64,000 nucleotides of DNA from Actinokineospora iranica. Its GTDB lineage: Bacteria > Actinomycetota > Actinomycetes > Mycobacteriales > Pseudonocardiaceae. Each line of letters begins with the position of its first letter. Within the stretch, counting starts at the first letter, position 1. A program made the translations under genes and the position numbers. This document shows, piece by piece, positions 8,610 through 17,934 of the stretch. The stretch spans positions 256,511 through 320,510 of the forward strand of contig NZ_FMZZ01000004.1 in assembly GCF_900101685.1 (NCBI RefSeq), written 5' to 3'. The notes beneath the pieces were generated by a model. It made no database searches, was not told the origin of the DNA, and saw only the letters and a list, made by a program, of their open reading frames with translations.

Positions 8610-9068
8610 GTGCCAGAGTTGGTGATGCAACTGACCAGAGCGGGTTTTTTGGCCCTGCTCTGGTTGTTCGTGCTTGCCGCGCTGCGGGTGGTCCGGTCGG
8701 ACCTGTACGCCGCGTCCGGGCTTCGCGTGGCGATGCCCGGCTTCCGCCGCTCGTCGGCCAAGAAGGTGCGGGGCAAGGCCCCCCGCCAGCTGGTGGTGAC
8801 CCATGGCGCTCTCGCCGGGACGCGCATCACGCTGGACGGCAGGCCGATCATGATGGGTCGGGCGGACGACTCGACGCTGGTGTTGGACGACGACTACGCC
8901 TCGACGCGGCACGCGCGGCTGTCGCTGCGCGGAACGGACTGGTACGTGGAAGACCTGGGCTCGACTAATGGGACCTACCTGGACCGGGCTAAGGTCACGC
9001 AACCCCTCCGGGTCCCACTTGGTGTCCCGATCCGTATCGGCAAGACGGTGATCGAGCTGCGCTCATGA
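8610..9068 (+). CDS. fhaB: FHA-domain membrane protein FhaB (FipA)
   Basis: A 152-residue protein with one N-terminal membrane segment (FLALLWLFVLAALRVV, about 12-28) and a C-terminal FHA domain (about 70-150; GRADDSTLVLDDDYAS, STRHARL, GSTNGT). In mycobacteria FhaB/FipA links PknA/PknB phosphorylation to cell division. The GTG at 8610 gives the family N-terminus VPELVMQLTRAGF. Its stop overlaps the pstP start by 4 bases, so the two are translationally coupled. Confidence 0.93.
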   Translation: MPELVMQLTRAGFLALLWLFVLAALRVVRSDLYAASGLRVAMPGFRRSSAKKVRGKAPRQLVVTHGALAGTRITLDGRPIMMGRADDSTLVLDDDYASTRHARLSLRGTDWYVEDLGSTNGTYLDRAKVTQPLRVPLGVPIRIGKTVIELRS

Positions 9069-10570
9069 CCCTTGTTCTTCGTTACGCGGCCCGAAGCGAC
9101 CGGGGCCTGGTGCGTTCCAACAACCAGGACTCCGTGTACGCGGGCCCACGCCTGCTTTCCCTCGCCGACGGCATGGGCGGCCATGTGGCAGGCGAGGTGG
9201 CCAGCAAGGTCGTCATCGCCGCGCTGGCGCCGCTGGACGACGACGAGCCCGGGGAGGATCTGCTCGGGCAGCTTCGGGAGGCGACGCTCGCGGGCAACGG
9301 CGCCATCGCGGAGCTGGTGGCCAGCGACCCCGACCTGGACGGCATGGGCACCACGCTGTCGGCGATCCTGTTCGCGGGGAACCGGATCGGCTTGGTGCAT
9401 GTCGGCGACTCGCGGGTTTACCTGCGGCGCAACGGCCAGTTCACGCAGATCACGCACGACGACACGTTCGTGCAGTCGCTGATCGACGAGGGCCGGATCA
9501 CCGAGGACGAGGCCGCGACGCACCCGCAGCGGTCGCTGCTGCTCAAGGCGCTCACCGGGCATGAGGTGGAGCCGAGCCTGACGGTGCGCGAGGCGCGGGC
9601 GGGCGACCGCTACCTGCTGTGCTCGGACGGCCTGTCGGGCCCGGTCAGCCACGAGACGCTGAGCGAGGCCATCCAGATCCCGGACCCGCAGGCGTGCGCG
9701 GACCGGATGATCGAGCTGGCCCTGCGGGGCGGCGGCCCGGACAACGTGACGGTGATCGTCGCCGACGTGGTCGACATCGACTACGGCGACAACCACCCGA
9801 TCGTGGGTGGCGCGGCGGGCAACGGCTCGGACGAGACGCCGCCGCCGGACTCGTCGGCGTCGCGGGCGAGCGCGATCACCACGCCGCGCCCGGAGCCGCG
9901 CAAGCCGGAGCAGCCGCCGGAGCCCCCGGACCCGAGGGTGCGGCGGCGCAAGCGGGTGCGGCTGGTCATCGGCCTGGTACTGGTCGCGCTGCTGCTCGCG
10001 GCAGGCGCGGTGGCGGCCAAGATCTGGGTGAACAACCAGTATTTCGTCGGCGAGGGCCAAGACGGCGAGATCGCGATCTTCCAGGGTGTGCGCGGCAGCG
10101 TGCTCGGCCTGTCGCTCAACAGCCAGCTGCAGGGCTCGTGCGACCCGGCGGCCGCGGCCACCTGCGACCGGTTCTACGTCCAGGACCTGGAGCAGTTCGG
10201 GCAGGACGAGGTGCGCTCGGGCAGCAACACCTTCGACAACATCGTCGCGGCCCGCGAGTTCGTGCGCGAGTTGCGCAGCAAGTTCGGCCTGCCCGACTGC
10301 GCGAGCTTCGTTCCCAAGACCACCGAACCGCCCACCGAGCAGCAGCCCGGCACGCCGCCCGCGCAGCCGGTGACCAGCACGACCGCGGGCCCCACCACGA
10401 CCACCGACCCCGGCACGACCGTCAACCCCGGCACGACCACTGTGACGACCACCGCGCCGACAACCAGCGTGCCCGGCACGGGCTCGGCGACCTCGACCGT
10501 GCCGCAGGCGCAGCCCCAGCCGGGCGTGAACTGCCGCAACCCGCGCGACGAGGACAAGGGCGGCGGCTGA
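9065..10570 (+). CDS. pstP: PP2C-family Ser/Thr phosphatase PstP
   Basis: A 501-residue membrane phosphatase. The catalytic PP2C domain (1-240) has the metal-binding motifs SNNQDS, LADGMGGH, VGDSR, SDGLS and GGPDNVT. A Pro-rich linker leads to one membrane segment (LVIGLVLVALLLAAGAVAAKIW, about 300-320), an extracellular domain and a Thr/Pro-rich tail. PstP reverses phosphorylation by PknA and PknB and also acts on PBPs and FHA proteins. Its stop overlaps the next ATG (TGATG at 10568-10572). Confidence 0.95.
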   Translation: MTLVLRYAARSDRGLVRSNNQDSVYAGPRLLSLADGMGGHVAGEVASKVVIAALAPLDDDEPGEDLLGQLREATLAGNGAIAELVASDPDLDGMGTTLSAILFAGNRIGLVHVGDSRVYLRRNGQFTQITHDDTFVQSLIDEGRITEDEAATHPQRSLLLKALTGHEVEPSLTVREARAGDRYLLCSDGLSGPVSHETLSEAIQIPDPQACADRMIELALRGGGPDNVTVIVADVVDIDYGDNHPIVGGAAGNGSDETPPPDSSASRASAITTPRPEPRKPEQPPEPPDPRVRRRKRVRLVIGLVLVALLLAAGAVAAKIWVNNQYFVGEGQDGEIAIFQGVRGSVLGLSLNSQLQGSCDPAAAATCDRFYVQDLEQFGQDEVRSGSNTFDNIVAAREFVRELRSKFGLPDCASFVPKTTEPPTEQQPGTPPAQPVTSTTAGPTTTTDPGTTVNPGTTTVTTTAPTTSVPGTGSATSTVPQAQPQPGVNCRNPRDEDKGGG

Positions 10571-12039
10571 TGGCATCTCCGGTCCAGGGCGCGGTTGGTC
10601 CGGCGGCCGGGCAGAGCAGCGCAGGCCCCGACGGCGCGCCGCCCACACGCCGCGGCACCGAACTCCTTCTCCTCGGCTTCGCCGCGGTCGTCGTCTCCGG
10701 CGCGCTCATGCTGGTCGAGGCGAACCAGGAGCAGCAGCTCACGTTCCGGATCTTCTGGTACGGGCTGGCGTTCCTCGGGCTGTTCGCGGTGGCGCACGTC
10801 GCGGTGCGCCGGTTCGCCCCGTACGCCGACCCGCTGATCCTGCCGTGCGTGGCGCTGCTCAACGGGCTGGGCCTGGTCATGATCTACCGGATCGACCTGG
10901 CCGAGGCCGAGAAGGCGCTGCGCAAGGGCAACGAGATCAGCAACGACGTGCCCCGGCAGATCCTGTGGACGACGGTCGCGCTGGTGCTGTTCCTCGTCGT
11001 GCTGATCCTGATCAAGGACCACCGGACGCTGACGAAGTACAGCTACACCTTCGGCCTGGTCGGTCTGGTCCTGCTGGCGCTGCCCGCGTTCCTGCCGAAC
11101 ATCCTCGCCCCCACGGTCAACGGCGCGAAGATCTGGCTGAAGTTCGGGCCGTTCAGCCTGCAACCGGGTGAGTTCGCCAAGATCCTGCTCCTGATCTTCT
11201 TCTCGGCGTTCCTGGTGTCCAAGCGCGACCTGTTCATGGCAGCGGGCCGCCGGGTGCTGGGCGTCGACCTGCCGCGCGCCCGCGACCTCGGGCCGATCCT
11301 GTTCGCCTGGGCGGTCTCGCTGGGCGTGTTGGTCTTCCAGAAGGACCTGGGCACGTCGCTGCTGTTCTTCGGCACGATCCTGGTGATGCTCTACGTCGCC
11401 ACCGAGCGGGTCATCTGGGTCATCGTCGGGCTCAGCCTGTTCGTCGGCGGCGCGATCGTGGCCTACCAGCTGTTCACCCACGTGCAGCAGCGCGTGGCGA
11501 ACTGGATCGACCCGCTGGAGACCTACGGCGACCCGGGCGGCGGCTACCAGATCGCGCAGGCGCTGTTCGGCCTCGGCACCGGCGGCGTCGGCGGCACCGG
11601 CCTCGGCGCGGGCCGCCCCGACCTGGTGCCGCTGGCCAACACCGACTTCATCGCCGCGGCGATCGGCGAGGAACTCGGCTTCATCGGCCTCGCCGCGCTG
11701 CTGATGGTCTACACCGTGCTGGCGCTGCGCGGGATGCGCAGCGCGCTGGCCGTGCGCGACACATTCGGCAAGCTGCTCGGCGGCGGCCTGTCGTTCCTGC
11801 TGATCATGCAGGTGTTCGTGGTCGTCGGCGGGGTGACCAAGCTGATCCCGATGACCGGCCTCACCGCGCCGTTCCTGTCCTACGGGGGTTCCTCGCTGCT
11901 GGCGAACTACGTGCTGATCGCCCTGCTGCTGCGCATCTCCGACGCGGCCCGCAGGCCGCAGACCGGGGCGCGGCCGCGCCCGGTCCCGCAGGCGCCGATC
12001 GCCGAGGCGCACACCGTCCTGGTGGAGCGGCCGACATGA
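10570..12039 (+). CDS. rodA: FtsW/RodA/SpoVE (SEDS) glycosyltransferase
   Basis: A 489-residue polytopic membrane protein with about ten to twelve helices. The SEDS signatures are visible: GAKIWLKFGPFSLQPGEFAKI, and near the end TGLTAPFLSYGGSSLLANY. SEDS proteins polymerise lipid II and work with a class B PBP, here the next gene, whose start overlaps by 4 bases. Position in the pstP-pbpA operon corresponds to mycobacterial rodA (Rv0017c) rather than the division ftsW of the mur cluster. ATG 10570 overlaps the pstP stop. Confidence 0.93.
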   Translation: MASPVQGAVGPAAGQSSAGPDGAPPTRRGTELLLLGFAAVVVSGALMLVEANQEQQLTFRIFWYGLAFLGLFAVAHVAVRRFAPYADPLILPCVALLNGLGLVMIYRIDLAEAEKALRKGNEISNDVPRQILWTTVALVLFLVVLILIKDHRTLTKYSYTFGLVGLVLLALPAFLPNILAPTVNGAKIWLKFGPFSLQPGEFAKILLLIFFSAFLVSKRDLFMAAGRRVLGVDLPRARDLGPILFAWAVSLGVLVFQKDLGTSLLFFGTILVMLYVATERVIWVIVGLSLFVGGAIVAYQLFTHVQQRVANWIDPLETYGDPGGGYQIAQALFGLGTGGVGGTGLGAGRPDLVPLANTDFIAAAIGEELGFIGLAALLMVYTVLALRGMRSALAVRDTFGKLLGGGLSFLLIMQVFVVVGGVTKLIPMTGLTAPFLSYGGSSLLANYVLIALLLRISDAARRPQTGARPRPVPQAPIAEAHTVLVERPT

Positions 12040-13526
12040 ACACCCCGCTGCGCCGCGTCGGCCTCGCCATGCTCGGCATGATCATCCTGCTGCTGGCCAA
12101 CGCCACCTACATCCAGATCATCAAGGCCGACGACTACCGCACGGACTCGCGCAACCTGCGGGTCCTGCTGGAGGAGTACTCCCGCGAGCGGGGCAAGATC
12201 CTCACCCGGGCCGCGGACGGCCAGATGCAGGTGATCGCCACCGTGACGCCGACCAACGACCGGCTGCGCTACCTGCGCGTCTACAAGGACGGCCCGATGT
12301 ACGCGCCGGTCACCGGGTTCTACTCGCAGCGCTACGGCGCGGGCGGGCTGGAGAACGCCGAGGACGAGATCCTCAACGGCTCCGACGACCGGCTGTTCGT
12401 GCGCCGCCTGTCCGACCTGATCACCGGCCGCGACCCGCGCGGCGGCAGCATCGAGCTCACCGTGAACCCGGCCGCCCAGGCCGCGGCGTACCGGGCGATG
12501 GAGGAGAAGGGCTTCGCCGGTTCCGTCGTCGCGCTGAACCCGAAGACCGGCGAGATCCTGGCCATGGTCAGCACGCCGTCCTACGACCCGAACCCGCTCT
12601 CCGCGCACACCCCGGACGCCCAAGAGCAGGCGTGGAAGGCCTACAACCAGGACAAGCGCAAGCCGATGCTGAACCGGGCGATCTCGGAGACCTACGCGCC
12701 CGGCTCGACGTTCAAGCTGGTCGTCGCCGCTGCCGCCCTTGAGGACGGCAAGACCAAGGACGACCAGGTCACCGCAACCGACAAGATCGCGGTGGGCGGC
12801 TCGTCGCTGCGCAACTACAACCGCGGCTTCTGCGCGGGCAGCCAGACCACGGTCACCATGGAGACCGCGATGGCGCTGTCGTGCAACACCGCGTTCGCCC
12901 AGCTCGCGCACGATCTCGGCGGCGCCAAGCTGCGCGAGCAGGCGGAGAAGTTCGGCATCGGCGAGGAAGACCTGACCGTGCCGATGCCGGTCACCCAGTC
13001 CTGCATCGGCCCGCGCGGCGAGTGCATGACGATCAACGACAAGAACGCGCTCTACCAGAGCGGGATCGGCCAGCTCAACGTCCGGCTCACCCCGCTGCAG
13101 AACGCGCAGATCGTCGCGGCCATCGCCAACGGCGGCGAGCGGATGAAGCCGCAGCTGGTCAAGTCCGTGCTGGCCCCCGAGCTGTCGCAGATCTCCAACT
13201 TCGACGAGGACAGCCTCGGCGACGCGATGAGCCGCGACACCGCGAACCAGCTGCGCGACATGATGATCCAGTCCGAGGCCAAGACCCAGGGCGACGGCAA
13301 GCGCGACGGCGTCGTCATCGCTTCCAAGACCGGCACCGCCGAGACCGGGGTCGACTCGGACAACGCCCCGCCGTTCGCCTGGTACGTCGCGTTCGCCCCC
13401 GCGGACAACCCGGTGGTCGCCGTGGCCGTCGTCGTGGAGAGCCGCGACGTCGCCGCGACCGGCGGCAAGCTGTCCGCGTCCGTCGGCCGCGCGACGATCA
13501 ACGCGGTGCTGGACGGGGGACGTTGA
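12036..13526 (+). CDS. pbpA: Class B penicillin-binding protein PbpA
   Basis: A 496-residue transpeptidase with one N-terminal membrane anchor (about 8-26), a PBP-dimer-type region and the transpeptidase domain. Active-site motifs are SxxK in GSTFK (about residue 227), SxN in SCN (MALSCNTAF) and KTG in SKTGTAE. It cross-links peptidoglycan with the SEDS protein encoded just upstream. Length and motifs are normal for the family. Confidence 0.95.
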   Translation: MNTPLRRVGLAMLGMIILLLANATYIQIIKADDYRTDSRNLRVLLEEYSRERGKILTRAADGQMQVIATVTPTNDRLRYLRVYKDGPMYAPVTGFYSQRYGAGGLENAEDEILNGSDDRLFVRRLSDLITGRDPRGGSIELTVNPAAQAAAYRAMEEKGFAGSVVALNPKTGEILAMVSTPSYDPNPLSAHTPDAQEQAWKAYNQDKRKPMLNRAISETYAPGSTFKLVVAAAALEDGKTKDDQVTATDKIAVGGSSLRNYNRGFCAGSQTTVTMETAMALSCNTAFAQLAHDLGGAKLREQAEKFGIGEEDLTVPMPVTQSCIGPRGECMTINDKNALYQSGIGQLNVRLTPLQNAQIVAAIANGGERMKPQLVKSVLAPELSQISNFDEDSLGDAMSRDTANQLRDMMIQSEAKTQGDGKRDGVVIASKTGTAETGVDSDNAPPFAWYVAFAPADNPVVAVAVVVESRDVAATGGKLSASVGRATINAVLDGGR

Positions 13527-13528
13527 CC

Positions 13529-14974
13529 ATGCTCACCTCGGGCCAGCTGCTCGCCGACCGCTACCGGCTCGCCCGCCGAATCGCGGTCGGCGGCATGGGC
13601 GAGGTGTGGGAGGCCGCGGACACCCGGCTCGACCGGCTGGTCGCGGTGAAGGTGCTCAAGCCGGAGCTGTGCGGCGACGCCGAGTTCCTGCACCGGTTCC
13701 GCACCGAGGCGCGCACCACCGCGTCGATCAACCACCCGGGCATCGCCGCCGTGCACGACTACGGCGAGACCGCCGCCATCGTCGACGGCCCGCAGGACAC
13801 CGCCTACCTGGTGATGGAGCTGGTCGAGGGCGATCCGCTGGCCGCGATCCTGGCCAAGGAGGGCCGGATCGGCGCCGAGCGCACCCTCGACATCCTGGAG
13901 CAGGCAGGCCACGCGCTGCAGGCCGCGCACGAGCGCGGGTACGTGCACCGCGACGTGAAGCCGGGCAACATCCTGATCACCCCGACCGGGGTCGTGAAGC
14001 TGACCGACTTCGGCATCGCGAAGGCAGCCGACGCCGCGCCGGTCACCCGGTCGGGGATGGTCATGGGGACCGCGCACTACATCGCCCCCGAGCAGGCGCT
14101 CGGGCACGAGGCCGAGCCTGCCAGCGACGTCTACTCCCTGGCCGTGGTCGGCTACGAGTGCCTGACCGGGCGCAGGCCGTTCCTGTCGGAGAACGCGGTC
14201 ACCGTCGCGATGATGCACATCCGCGACATGCCGCCGCCGCTGCCGCCGGACGTGCCGCCGGGCGCCCGCGCGGTCATCGACGCGACCCTGGTCAAGGACC
14301 CCCGGCAGCGCTACAGCAACGGCGGCGAGTTCGCCGCCGCGGTGGCCGCGGTCCGCGCGGGGCATCCGCTGCCCGCGCCGTCGGGCCTGGCCATGGCCGC
14401 CGCGCAGCACGGCGCGCCTGCGAACGGCACGCATCCGGGTATGGTCCCGGTGGTCCCGCCCGGCCGCGGCGCCCCTGGTTCGGGCGGGTTCGGCATGGGA
14501 CCGCCGCCGCACCCGCCTCGGCAGGGTCGCACCGGGCTGTGGGTGACCATCGCCGTGCTGACGGTGGCGCTGATCGCGGCGCTGGCCTTCGGCCTGCCCG
14601 CGATCTTCCGCGAGGACGGCTCCGGGAACGACACCGGCGTGCCCAGCGAGACGACCGGACCGGGCGCGGGCTTCCCCGGGGAGGAACCCGGCACCGCGCC
14701 CGCCGAGCCGCCCGGCAGCAGACCGACCAGCCGGGCCCCGGACGACGAGGACACCGTCACCATCATCCCGACCCGCTTCGCGATGCGCCCCGCCACCGAC
14801 GCCGCGTTCGAGCTGTCCCGGTCGGGGCTGTCGCCGATCGTGCTGACCGAGGGCGGCGCGACGCCGATCGACTCGGCGGCCTGCCTGGTTGTCGAAATCT
14901 CGCCGGTGGGCCGGGTGAAGGCGGGCGCGGAGGTCACAATCGTCTGTAGGCCGCAAAACGGGCCGCCGGGATGA
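13529..14974 (+). CDS. pknA: Membrane Ser/Thr protein kinase PknA
   Basis: A 481-residue kinase. The kinase domain (about 10-275) has the glycine loop VGGMGEV, VAVKVLK lysine, HRDVKPGN catalytic loop, DFGIAK, and the APEQ/DVYSL region. A Pro/Gly-rich juxtamembrane segment leads to one membrane helix ([23 protein letters not shown], about 340-362) and a short extracellular tail without PASTA repeats. ATG 13529 is two bases after the pbpA stop; a TTG at 13523 would overlap it. Confidence 0.94.
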   Translation: MLTSGQLLADRYRLARRIAVGGMGEVWEAADTRLDRLVAVKVLKPELCGDAEFLHRFRTEARTTASINHPGIAAVHDYGETAAIVDGPQDTAYLVMELVEGDPLAAILAKEGRIGAERTLDILEQAGHALQAAHERGYVHRDVKPGNILITPTGVVKLTDFGIAKAADAAPVTRSGMVMGTAHYIAPEQALGHEAEPASDVYSLAVVGYECLTGRRPFLSENAVTVAMMHIRDMPPPLPPDVPPGARAVIDATLVKDPRQRYSNGGEFAAAVAAVRAGHPLPAPSGLAMAAAQHGAPANGTHPGMVPVVPPGRGAPGSGGFGMGPPPHPPRQGRTGLWVTIAVLTVALIAALAFGLPAIFREDGSGNDTGVPSETTGPGAGFPGEEPGTAPAEPPGSRPTSRAPDDEDTVTIIPTRFAMRPATDAAFELSRSGLSPIVLTEGGATPIDSAACLVVEISPVGRVKAGAEVTIVCRPQNGPPG

Positions 14975-15080
14975 CCCGCACCGAGATCCGCACCGAAATC
15001 CGCCCAGACGACGGGCAGTCGCCGGGGCGGACAGCAGGCATGATGGGACAGGACTTGACTAGGAGCGGGACAACGCACCG

Positions 15081-17078
15081 ATGACCACACCGCGACTGCT
15101 CTCCAACCGCTACGAGATCGGTGAGACGATCGGCTATGGCGGCATGTCCGAGGTCCACCGCGGGCGGGACGTCCGGCTCTCACGCGAGGTCGCGGTGAAG
15201 GTGCTGCGTCAGGACCTGGCCAGGGACCCGCAGTTCCAGGAGCGCTTCCGCCGGGAAGCGCAGAACGCCGCGGCGCTCAACCACCCCGCGATCGTCGCCG
15301 TGTACGACACCGGCGAGACCCGGCTGGAAACCGGGCCGCTGCCCTACATCGTGATGGAGTTCGTCGACGGCCGGACGCTGCGCGACATCGTCAAGACCGA
15401 GGGGCCGCTGCCCGGCCAGCGCGCGATGGAGATCATGGCCGACGTCTGCGCGGCCCTGGACTTCAGCCACCGGCACGGCATCGTGCACCGCGACGTGAAG
15501 CCTGCCAACGTGATGATCACCAAGACCGGCGCGGTCAAGGTGATGGACTTCGGCATCGCCCGCGCGGTCGCCGACGGGCAGGTCGCGGTCACCCAGACCG
15601 CCGCGGTCATCGGCACCGCGCAGTACCTCTCCCCGGAGCAGGCGCGCGGGGAGGCCGTGGACGCGCGCAGCGACGTCTACGCCACCGGGTGCGTGCTCTT
15701 CGAGCTGCTGACCGGCGAGCCCCCGTTCACCGGCGACTCGCCGGTCGCGGTGGCCTACCAGCACGTCCGGGAGGACCCGAAGCCGCCGTCGGCGCTCAAC
15801 CCCCGGGTCAGCCCGCAGCTGGACGCGATCGTGCTCAAGGCGATGTCCAAGGGCGCGGCGAACCGGTACCAGTCGGCGGCGGAGATGCGCACCGACATCG
15901 TGCGCGTGCTTTCCGGGCAGCGTCCGGCCGCGCCGATGGTGATGACCGACGAGGACCGGACCGCGGTGATGGGCGCGGGCCGCCAGCAGGAGCCCCGGGG
16001 CAGGCACCGCCCCGAGGCGCTCGCCGAGGACTACGACGACTACGGCAAGTACCCGGACGACGACGAGGAAGACAGACGCAAGCGGCGCACGACCTGGACG
16101 GTCGTGCTGGTGGCGATCATCGTCGCCGCGCTCATCGCGCTGCTGTTCCTCCTGCTCAACCGCGGCGACGACGCGCCACCCGGCTCGACCACGTTCCCGC
16201 TTCCCGACGTCACCAAGCTGACCGAGACCGAGGCCACCGCCCGGCTGCGGGCCCAGGGGCTGGAAGCGCAACTCGAGTCGGTGCAGTGCCAGCCGACCGC
16301 GGACGGCCAGCCGGGCCCGTGCACCTCCGACGACATCGGCCGGGTCATCGGGACGAACCCGGCCGCGGGCACGCCGGTGGGCAAGGGCACCCGGGTCACG
16401 CTGCGGATCGGCGCGCCGCCGGGCAAGGTCACCGTGCCCGATGTGGCTGGCAAGACCCAGGACGAGGCGACGAGGCAGTTGCAGCAGGCCGGGTTGCAGG
16501 TGTCGCCGACCGTGGAGCAGCGGGTGGTCGACGACGAGTCCCAGGTCAACAAGGTCGTCGAGACCAATCCGGCCGTCGGGCAGTCGGTCAGCGTCGGCAC
16601 CCAGGTCAAGCTGACCGTCGGCAAGGCGCCGGAGTCCGTCGACGTGCCGAACCTGGTCGGCCAGGACTACGAGGTCGCGGCGAGCAACCTGACCAAGGCG
16701 GGCTTCAAGCCGCAGCGCAGGGACGTGGCCTCGGACCGGCCGGTGGGCCAGGTCGTGGACCAGGCGCCCAAGGACGGCAAGGCCAAGCCGGGCACGACGA
16801 TCCAGCTCAGCGTCTCCGACGGCAGCAATATCGAGATCGAGATGCCCGACCTGGAGGGCTACACCCGCACCGAGGCCGAGACCATCCTCAAGCAGCTTGG
16901 CTGGAACGGGTCGTTCAGCGTGGTGGAGAAGCAGGGCGACGCCGACGAGGCGGGCAAGATCCTCGACCAGGAGCAGCGGCCCGGCAGCAAGATCAAGCGG
17001 GACACCACCATCGGCATCGCCGTCGGAAAGCCGCGCGGCGGCGGGTCAACCAGCACCACCACCCCGACCTTCCCGTAA
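15081..17078 (+). CDS. pknB: Ser/Thr kinase PknB with four PASTA domains
   Basis: A 665-residue sensor kinase. It has a cytoplasmic kinase domain (about 8-275; YGGMSEV, VAVKVL, HRDVKPAN, DFGIARA), an Arg-rich juxtamembrane segment, one membrane helix (WTVVLVAIIVAALIALLFLLL, about 336-358) and four extracellular PASTA repeats to the C-terminus. PASTA domains sense muropeptides or lipid II. It is the last gene of the fhaA operon; the 106-base gap after pknA is the largest in the second half of the operon. A strong palindromic terminator follows. Confidence 0.95.
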   Translation: MTTPRLLSNRYEIGETIGYGGMSEVHRGRDVRLSREVAVKVLRQDLARDPQFQERFRREAQNAAALNHPAIVAVYDTGETRLETGPLPYIVMEFVDGRTLRDIVKTEGPLPGQRAMEIMADVCAALDFSHRHGIVHRDVKPANVMITKTGAVKVMDFGIARAVADGQVAVTQTAAVIGTAQYLSPEQARGEAVDARSDVYATGCVLFELLTGEPPFTGDSPVAVAYQHVREDPKPPSALNPRVSPQLDAIVLKAMSKGAANRYQSAAEMRTDIVRVLSGQRPAAPMVMTDEDRTAVMGAGRQQEPRGRHRPEALAEDYDDYGKYPDDDEEDRRKRRTTWTVVLVAIIVAALIALLFLLLNRGDDAPPGSTTFPLPDVTKLTETEATARLRAQGLEAQLESVQCQPTADGQPGPCTSDDIGRVIGTNPAAGTPVGKGTRVTLRIGAPPGKVTVPDVAGKTQDEATRQLQQAGLQVSPTVEQRVVDDESQVNKVVETNPAVGQSVSVGTQVKLTVGKAPESVDVPNLVGQDYEVAASNLTKAGFKPQRRDVASDRPVGQVVDQAPKDGKAKPGTTIQLSVSDGSNIEIEMPDLEGYTRTEAETILKQLGWNGSFSVVEKQGDADEAGKILDQEQRPGSKIKRDTTIGIAVGKPRGGGSTSTTTPTFP

Positions 17079-17090
17079 CAGGCAGCACAG

Positions 17091-17132
17091 CGCGAAAGGC
17101 GCCTACCGGACGTCCGGTAGGCGCCTTTCGCG
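17091..17132. terminator. Bidirectional terminator, perfect 42-bp palindrome
   Basis: CGCGAAAGGCGCCTACCGGA followed by CG and its exact reverse complement. It sits 12 bases after the pknB stop and 10 bases before the convergent trpG stop, so it can serve both strands (AAAGGCG...CGCCTTT gives U-poor but very stable stems). Confidence 0.85.
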
Positions 17133-17142
17133 TGTAGACCTC

Positions 17143-17793
17143 TTAGCTGAGTGCGCTGGTCAGCGCGCGCATCCCGCGCTCCAGCTCGGCGACCGTGGCC
17201 TCGGCGACCGGGTGGCCCGCGGTGGCCATCCAGTTGGCCAGCATCCGGTGGCCGCCGTCGGTGAGGACGGACTCGGGGTGGAACTGGACGCCCTCGATGG
17301 GCAGGTCGCGGTGGCGCATGGCCATCACGATGCCCGACTCGGTGCGGCCGGTGACCTCGAACTCGGCCCGCGGGATGGTCTCGGGCAGCACGGTCAGCGA
17401 GTGGTAGCGGGTCGCGGTGAACGGGTCGGGCAGGCCCGCGAGAACGCCAGTGCCGTTGTGCTGGACCTGGCTGGTCTTGCCGTGCAGCAGCTCGGGCGCG
17501 CGGTCGACGGTGGCGCCCCAGGCGACGCCGATGGCCTGGTGGCCCAGGCACACGCCGAGCAGCGGGAGCCGGGCGTCGGCGCAGCGCTTGACCACGTCGA
17601 CGCTGAGCCCGGCGCGCTCCGGGGTGCTCGGGCCGGGGCTGACCAGGACCCCGTCGAACCCGGTCAGGGCGTCGGCGCGCGCGAGCTCGTCCGCGTCGTT
17701 GCGCCAGACCTCGCAGTCGGCGCCAAGCTGCGCCAGGTACTGGACGAGGTTGTAGACGAAGCTGTCGTAGTTGTCGACGACCAAGACGCGCAT
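17143..17793 (-). CDS. trpG: Class I glutamine amidotransferase, anthranilate/aminodeoxychorismate synthase component II
   Basis: A 216-residue GATase. The catalytic triad is in GVCLGHQAIG (Cys about 80) and HPESVLT (His, Glu near 185). VVDNYDSFVYNL is the TrpG/PabA N-terminus. It supplies ammonia to TrpE or PabB for anthranilate or 4-amino-4-deoxychorismate. Its place beside pknB matches Rv0013, annotated trpG, which may serve both pathways. ATG 17793 starts the family N-terminus; the in-frame upstream extension is encoded by 12-bp repeats and is not real. Confidence 0.92.
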   Translation of the reverse strand: MRVLVVDNYDSFVYNLVQYLAQLGADCEVWRNDADELARADALTGFDGVLVSPGPSTPERAGLSVDVVKRCADARLPLLGVCLGHQAIGVAWGATVDRAPELLHGKTSQVQHNGTGVLAGLPDPFTATRYHSLTVLPETIPRAEFEVTGRTESGIVMAMRHRDLPIEGVQFHPESVLTDGGHRMLANWMATAGHPVAEATVAELERGMRALTSALS

Positions 17794-17818
17794 GGCTCCA
17801 ACGTACCGTGAACTCCGC

Positions 17819-17890
17819 GGACAACCCTGCGGACAACCCTGCGGACAACCCTGCGGACGACTCGGTGGACGACTCTGCGGACGACTCTGG
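17819..17890. repeat. Six 12-bp tandem units upstream of trpG
   Basis: GGACAACCCTGC is repeated three times perfectly (17819-17854), followed by three diverged units (GGACGACTCGGT, GGACGACTCTGC, GGACGACTCTGG). The array lies between the divergent trpG and permease genes and so inside their promoter region. Confidence 0.75.
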
Positions 17891-17934
17891 GACCCCCTAT
17901 CCCGGAGACCTCCCGAGCTGACAGCATCGCGCGC

